Positions 60,848 through 64,000 of a stretch of 64,000 nt of DNA are shown here, piece after piece. Where the stretch lies: contig JBGALL010000001.1 in assembly GCA_044223895.1 (NCBI GenBank), positions 1 to 64,000 of the forward strand, in the 5' to 3' direction. Made by a program: the position numbers and the translations under genes. Source of the DNA: CAKZSU01 sp044223895. GTDB lineage: Bacteria > Patescibacteriota > Microgenomatia > UBA10105 > UBA927. Within the stretch, counting starts at the first letter, position 1, and each line of letters opens with the position of its first letter. The notes under the pieces are model-generated. The model saw nothing but the letters and a program-made list of their open reading frames with translations. It was not told where the DNA came from and did no database searches.

Positions 60848-62614
60848 ATGCGTAAACGGCTCACTCAAAAAATCCCCTGGGAAAAAATCCTTTTTATTAT
60901 CTTTTTCTTTTTTTCGTTTTTTATCATGGTCCATACATTTACCTATGATTCAAATAAACAGGAGATGCTGATGGCCTCTCGGGTTTGGAGTGATTTTGGC
61001 GCAAACATACCACTTATCCGTTCATTTTCACTGGGCGATAACTGGCCACCGGAATATGCAATTTATCCTGGTGAAAAAATTCGCTACCATTTTCTTTTTT
61101 ATTATCTTGTTGGGGCATTAGAACATTCTGGTGTCCGCATTGATTGGGCTATGAATATACCGAGCATCCTTGGGTTTTTCCTTTTACTGATTTTTATCTA
61201 TAAATTAGCTAGCTTACTATTTGAACGAAAAAGTATTGGTCTTCTTTCGGTACTATTTTTTTTGTTAAATGGTTCCTTCTCCTTCTTAAAATTTTTTGAA
61301 AAACATCCCTTTGGTATCTCTACCTTGAAAGATATCTTTACATCGAACCAATTTTCTACCTTTGGACCTTGGGATGGGAATCTGGTTACTGCTTTTGTTC
61401 ATCTGAATGTTTATACAAATCAACGACATTTAGCCCTATCATTCGCAATTGTATTAGCAATTCTCTATTTGTTACTTAAATACCAATTTGAACAACAGAC
61501 AATTTTTCAGAAAAAACAAACCTTGTTACAGCGGATAAAACAACGAACTGTGACAGCGTTCAAAGAATTGAAACCCACGACACATACCTTACTTATGGGG
61601 CTTTTTGCAGGTCTACTGGTGGGAAGTTTGTTTTTTCTGAATCATCCAGCGCTGTTAGTTAGTGTAATCTTCTGTGGATATTTGTTCATCTTTCATGGCA
61701 AAACTAGATTTCCTCTGTTTATCACCTTGCTAGTTACTCTTCCGTTCTTATGGTACTTCTTTCAAATAGCTGCCCCTGGTGGAACACCGACCTGGGAAAT
61801 TGGCTATTTATCGCACAAACCATTTGAATGGAAAACATTTATAGAATTCTGGTTTCATAATTTAGGTCTTCATCTGATATTCATTCCTATTGGGTTTGTC
61901 ATTGCTCCCAAAAAAATTCGTTTCTTATGTATTCCTCTACTGATCTTGTTCATCGTCCCTAATCTCTATCGTTTTTCGGTAGATATGATTAATAATCACA
62001 AATTTTTTAACTTTTTTGTTCTCATTGGAAATATGTATAGTGCCTATGTTGTAGTTTCTGTGGAACGATTTTTTTCCCGCCATATTGCAACCATTCGTCA
62101 TAAAGTCGTTCGACTAAGTTTCTACGTTCCATTATCTGGAGTGGTAACAATCTGTATCTTTTTTCTAACCTTCTCCGGATTTCTTGATTTTATGCCTATC
62201 GTCAATGATTATTATTTAGTTCTTGATGATATCCCTGCCAATAAAGATGCTAGTTTTATTGCAAAGAATACCCCGGCAAATGCGGTTATTCTCAATAGTA
62301 CCTGGTTTTACCATCCTGCATCATTAGCAGGGAGAAAAATTTATAATGGATATTCATTTTTTACCTGGTCTGCTGGGTATGATGCCTACGGACGAGAAGC
62401 TATTGTCAAAGAAATATTTCATTCTGATGATAAAAATCACATATGTAACTTGCTCTATCACGAAAATATCAGTTACATAGAATTAAATAGAAATCCTGAG
62501 AACTTTCTCAAACCAATTAATCCTTTATGGGAAACCTTATTGCCATGGTACGACAATCAAGAAACCGGTGTACGTTTATTCAAAAGGAGCGATATTTGTG
62601 AAACCACGAACTAA
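60848..62614 (+). CDS. Polytopic membrane protein, GT-C-like
   Basis: 588 residues with about 11 helices. The early extracytoplasmic block SDFGANIPLIRSFSLGDNWPPEYAIYPGEKIRYHFLFYYL parallels the corresponding region of the DUF2298-like gene next to it, and its C-terminus NHICNLLYHENISYIELNRNPENFL parallels the tails of other GT-C proteins here. No named family is recognised. A divergent promoter is shared with the broken DUF2298-like gene. The next gene starts inside its last 17 nt. Confidence 0.7.
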   Translation: MRKRLTQKIPWEKILFIIFFFFSFFIMVHTFTYDSNKQEMLMASRVWSDFGANIPLIRSFSLGDNWPPEYAIYPGEKIRYHFLFYYLVGALEHSGVRIDWAMNIPSILGFFLLLIFIYKLASLLFERKSIGLLSVLFFLLNGSFSFLKFFEKHPFGISTLKDIFTSNQFSTFGPWDGNLVTAFVHLNVYTNQRHLALSFAIVLAILYLLLKYQFEQQTIFQKKQTLLQRIKQRTVTAFKELKPTTHTLLMGLFAGLLVGSLFFLNHPALLVSVIFCGYLFIFHGKTRFPLFITLLVTLPFLWYFFQIAAPGGTPTWEIGYLSHKPFEWKTFIEFWFHNLGLHLIFIPIGFVIAPKKIRFLCIPLLILFIVPNLYRFSVDMINNHKFFNFFVLIGNMYSAYVVVSVERFFSRHIATIRHKVVRLSFYVPLSGVVTICIFFLTFSGFLDFMPIVNDYYLVLDDIPANKDASFIAKNTPANAVILNSTWFYHPASLAGRKIYNGYSFFTWSAGYDAYGREAIVKEIFHSDDKNHICNLLYHENISYIELNRNPENFLKPINPLWETLLPWYDNQETGVRLFKRSDICETTN

Positions 62615-64000
62615 AGTACTAGCCGCCATTTATTTTGTAATGATTCTGGGTGTAGCCGCTTTTTCCAGATTCTATGGAAATAATTGGGATCAAGGGCAAC
62701 ATTTAAATCCAGACGAACGATTTTTAACGATGGTCGCAACTGGCATGGAGTGGCCAGCAAGCGTGAAAGAATATCTCGATACAGATCGTTCCAAACTTAA
62801 TCCCCATAATAACAAAAACGATTTTTATGTTTATGGTACCTGGCCAGTTATCTTGGTAAAGTTTATTGCGGAGAAAATGCATCAGGGAGATTATGGTGGA
62901 CTGACGTTAATAGGCCGAATAATTTCAGGACTATGTGACATGCTTACATTAATGGTGGTTTTTCTCTTCGGAAAACGTCTTTCATTTCTGTTGAGAGCGA
63001 ATGCTCAGCATGACAAGCGACAGACTGAACCTCGAGATTTGGTAATGGGACTTTTCAGTATGGGGTTATATGGATTAATGGCTCTCCCTATCCAACTCTC
63101 GCATTTCTACACAACCGACCCTTACCTAACTCTATTCTTAACAATTTCCTTGTTTATCCTCTTATTCTCTCCTTCTTTAGGAACCGGAGTCCTGTTGGGA
63201 GTATCCACTGGATTCGCCTTATCTGCAAAAATTTCTGGATTCCTAATATTTCCGGTTATTTGTCTCTATGGATTGGTATATATTTTCCCTGAGTTGTCTT
63301 CGGCAATAAAAAGGTCCTATAGGAATAGTTTTAACACCGAAAAATCAGTGTGGAAAAGTCTTTTTAGCAAATGTGTTCAATTATTCATATTTTACTCAGT
63401 TTTTAGCGTATTTTTTTACTTGTCTTTTCGTTTACTAATGCCCTATTTATTCGCAACTCCCAATCTAATTACCGTTTCACTCAATCATAAAGTTTTAGAC
63501 AATTGGAAAACACTAGAGGGCTTTAATAATGCGAACGCCTGGTTCCCTCCCAGTGTCCAATGGATTAATCAAGCAAAAATAAGTTATCCTTTTTTTGATA
63601 TTGCCTTCATCGGCTTAGGATTGCCCATGGCAATGGTATGTTTTTCAGGAATTCTCCTTGCCATAAAAAAAACTAAAAAATATTCAATCCTTTTACTTCC
63701 ACTGGCAGTAGTCGGGGTCACCTTTTTTTATCAGGGAGTACAGTTTGGAATGAACATGCGATATTTTCTTCCTTTATATCCTGTATTTGCGGTAATGGGT
63801 GGGCTTTTTCTCTTAACAGTCTATTCATCATCTCTATGGAAAAAACAACCAGTGAGGATTAGCAGTGGAATTCTTATAGGGATTAGTTTACTTATCTGGC
63901 CAGTTTCGTTTCTGAGAATTTACACCAGACCACATTCCCGCGTATCTGCCTCTGAGTGGATATACACCAACATCCCCCCCGGGAGTCATGTGAGTTACGA
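62598..64000 (+). CDS. Polytopic GT39-like glycosyltransferase (3' partial, GTG start)
   Basis: At least 467 residues, running off the right edge; the frame is open to base 64000. It starts at GTG 62598 (KPRTKVLAAIYFVMILGV), with AGGAG 9 nt upstream and a 17-nt overlap with the previous gene. LNPDERFLTMVATG in the first loop carries the Asp-Glu pair of GT39 (PMT) enzymes, and TTDPYLTLFLTISL and NMRYFLPLYPVFAVM are further typical motifs. A hydrophilic stretch NAQHDKRQTEPRD is coded by a dispersed repeat. Likely mannosyl- or other sugar transfer from a lipid carrier. Confidence 0.8.
   Translation, partial: MKPRTKVLAAIYFVMILGVAAFSRFYGNNWDQGQHLNPDERFLTMVATGMEWPASVKEYLDTDRSKLNPHNNKNDFYVYGTWPVILVKFIAEKMHQGDYGGLTLIGRIISGLCDMLTLMVVFLFGKRLSFLLRANAQHDKRQTEPRDLVMGLFSMGLYGLMALPIQLSHFYTTDPYLTLFLTISLFILLFSPSLGTGVLLGVSTGFALSAKISGFLIFPVICLYGLVYIFPELSSAIKRSYRNSFNTEKSVWKSLFSKCVQLFIFYSVFSVFFYLSFRLLMPYLFATPNLITVSLNHKVLDNWKTLEGFNNANAWFPPSVQWINQAKISYPFFDIAFIGLGLPMAMVCFSGILLAIKKTKKYSILLLPLAVVGVTFFYQGVQFGMNMRYFLPLYPVFAVMGGLFLLTVYSSSLWKKQPVRISSGILIGISLLIWPVSFLRIYTRPHSRVSASEWIYTNIPPGSHVSY
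62991..63031. repeat. REP-like element inside coding sequence (GCTCAGCATGAC core)
   Basis: The core GCTCAGCATGAC (63003-63014) is the reverse complement of GTCATGCTGAGC, the end sequence of the elements at 49949. It encodes NAQHDKRQTEPRD in a loop of the GT39-like protein. Confidence 0.55.

Noticed and set aside
1..64000. CRISPR arrays, insertion sequences, integrases, rRNA genes
   Set aside because: I saw no regular direct repeats with spacers, no transposase or integrase motifs and no rRNA sequence.

Overview
The window looks like a chromosome segment from a small, AT-rich bacterium of the Candidate Phyla Radiation, most likely a Microgenomates-type lineage. This is an inference. It rests on low GC by eye, a run of polytopic GT-C glycosyltransferases and sugar-modifying enzymes, families I associate with these genomes (DUF2298-like, SxtJ/DUF5989 next to a carbamoyltransferase, UPF0489-like), very few Shine-Dalgarno sequences, and many start codons only 6-8 nt downstream of a TANNNT hexamer, which points to leaderless mRNAs. 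There is no rRNA, CRISPR array, transposase or integrase, and no gene-free stretch over 300 bases.

Region 1 (1-11.5 kb): a giant multidomain protein that enters from the left edge (at least 2546 residues here). It carries an M48-type metalloprotease module, a UbiB/ABC1 kinase-like module and two near-identical copies of a 23-residue motif. It is followed, in a different frame and with a 32-nt overlap, by a 1005-residue protein with a UPF0489-like (arginase-fold-like) domain, a Cys-rich stretch and a C39-like cysteine peptidase. A solo paralogue at 16.6-17.6 kb aligns across the frame break, so the two reading frames probably are, or recently were, one polypeptide of more than 3,500 residues. 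This is the best candidate for an undescribed system. A SIMPL-domain protein follows.

Region 2 (11.5-19.2 kb, minus strand): GT2 glycosyltransferase, DedA-like membrane protein, GT2-methyltransferase fusion, two GT-C membrane enzymes and the solo UPF0489-like gene in an overlapping operon. Region 3 (19.2-24.4 kb): a YfhO-like membrane protein, a coupled pair of membrane proteins with winged-helix-like tails, and a carbamoyltransferase/SxtJ/DUF5989 operon.

Region 4 (24.4-43.5 kb): nucleotide-sugar SDR enzymes (RmlD-like, epimerases, GDP-fucose-synthase-like), GT2 enzymes, radical SAM protein, five methyltransferase domains, a two-subunit transketolase, ATP-grasp and HAD enzymes. Together they would build, decorate and transfer unusual sugars. 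Region 5 (43.5-54.4 kb): large GT-C/YfhO-like membrane proteins, a deoxynucleoside-kinase-like protein and a single-pass surface protein.

Region 6 (54.4-58.2 kb): two small unknown proteins, two tRNA-Ala genes, a LysM-M23 murein hydrolase and Rho. Region 7 (58.2-64 kb): a DUF2298-like gene broken into three frames, then two more membrane proteins, the last leaving the right edge. Reading-frame breaks at 7.6, 31.5, 60.0 and 60.4 kb could be genuine gene decay, recoding or uncorrected indels. Read-level checking should precede any biological claim about them.
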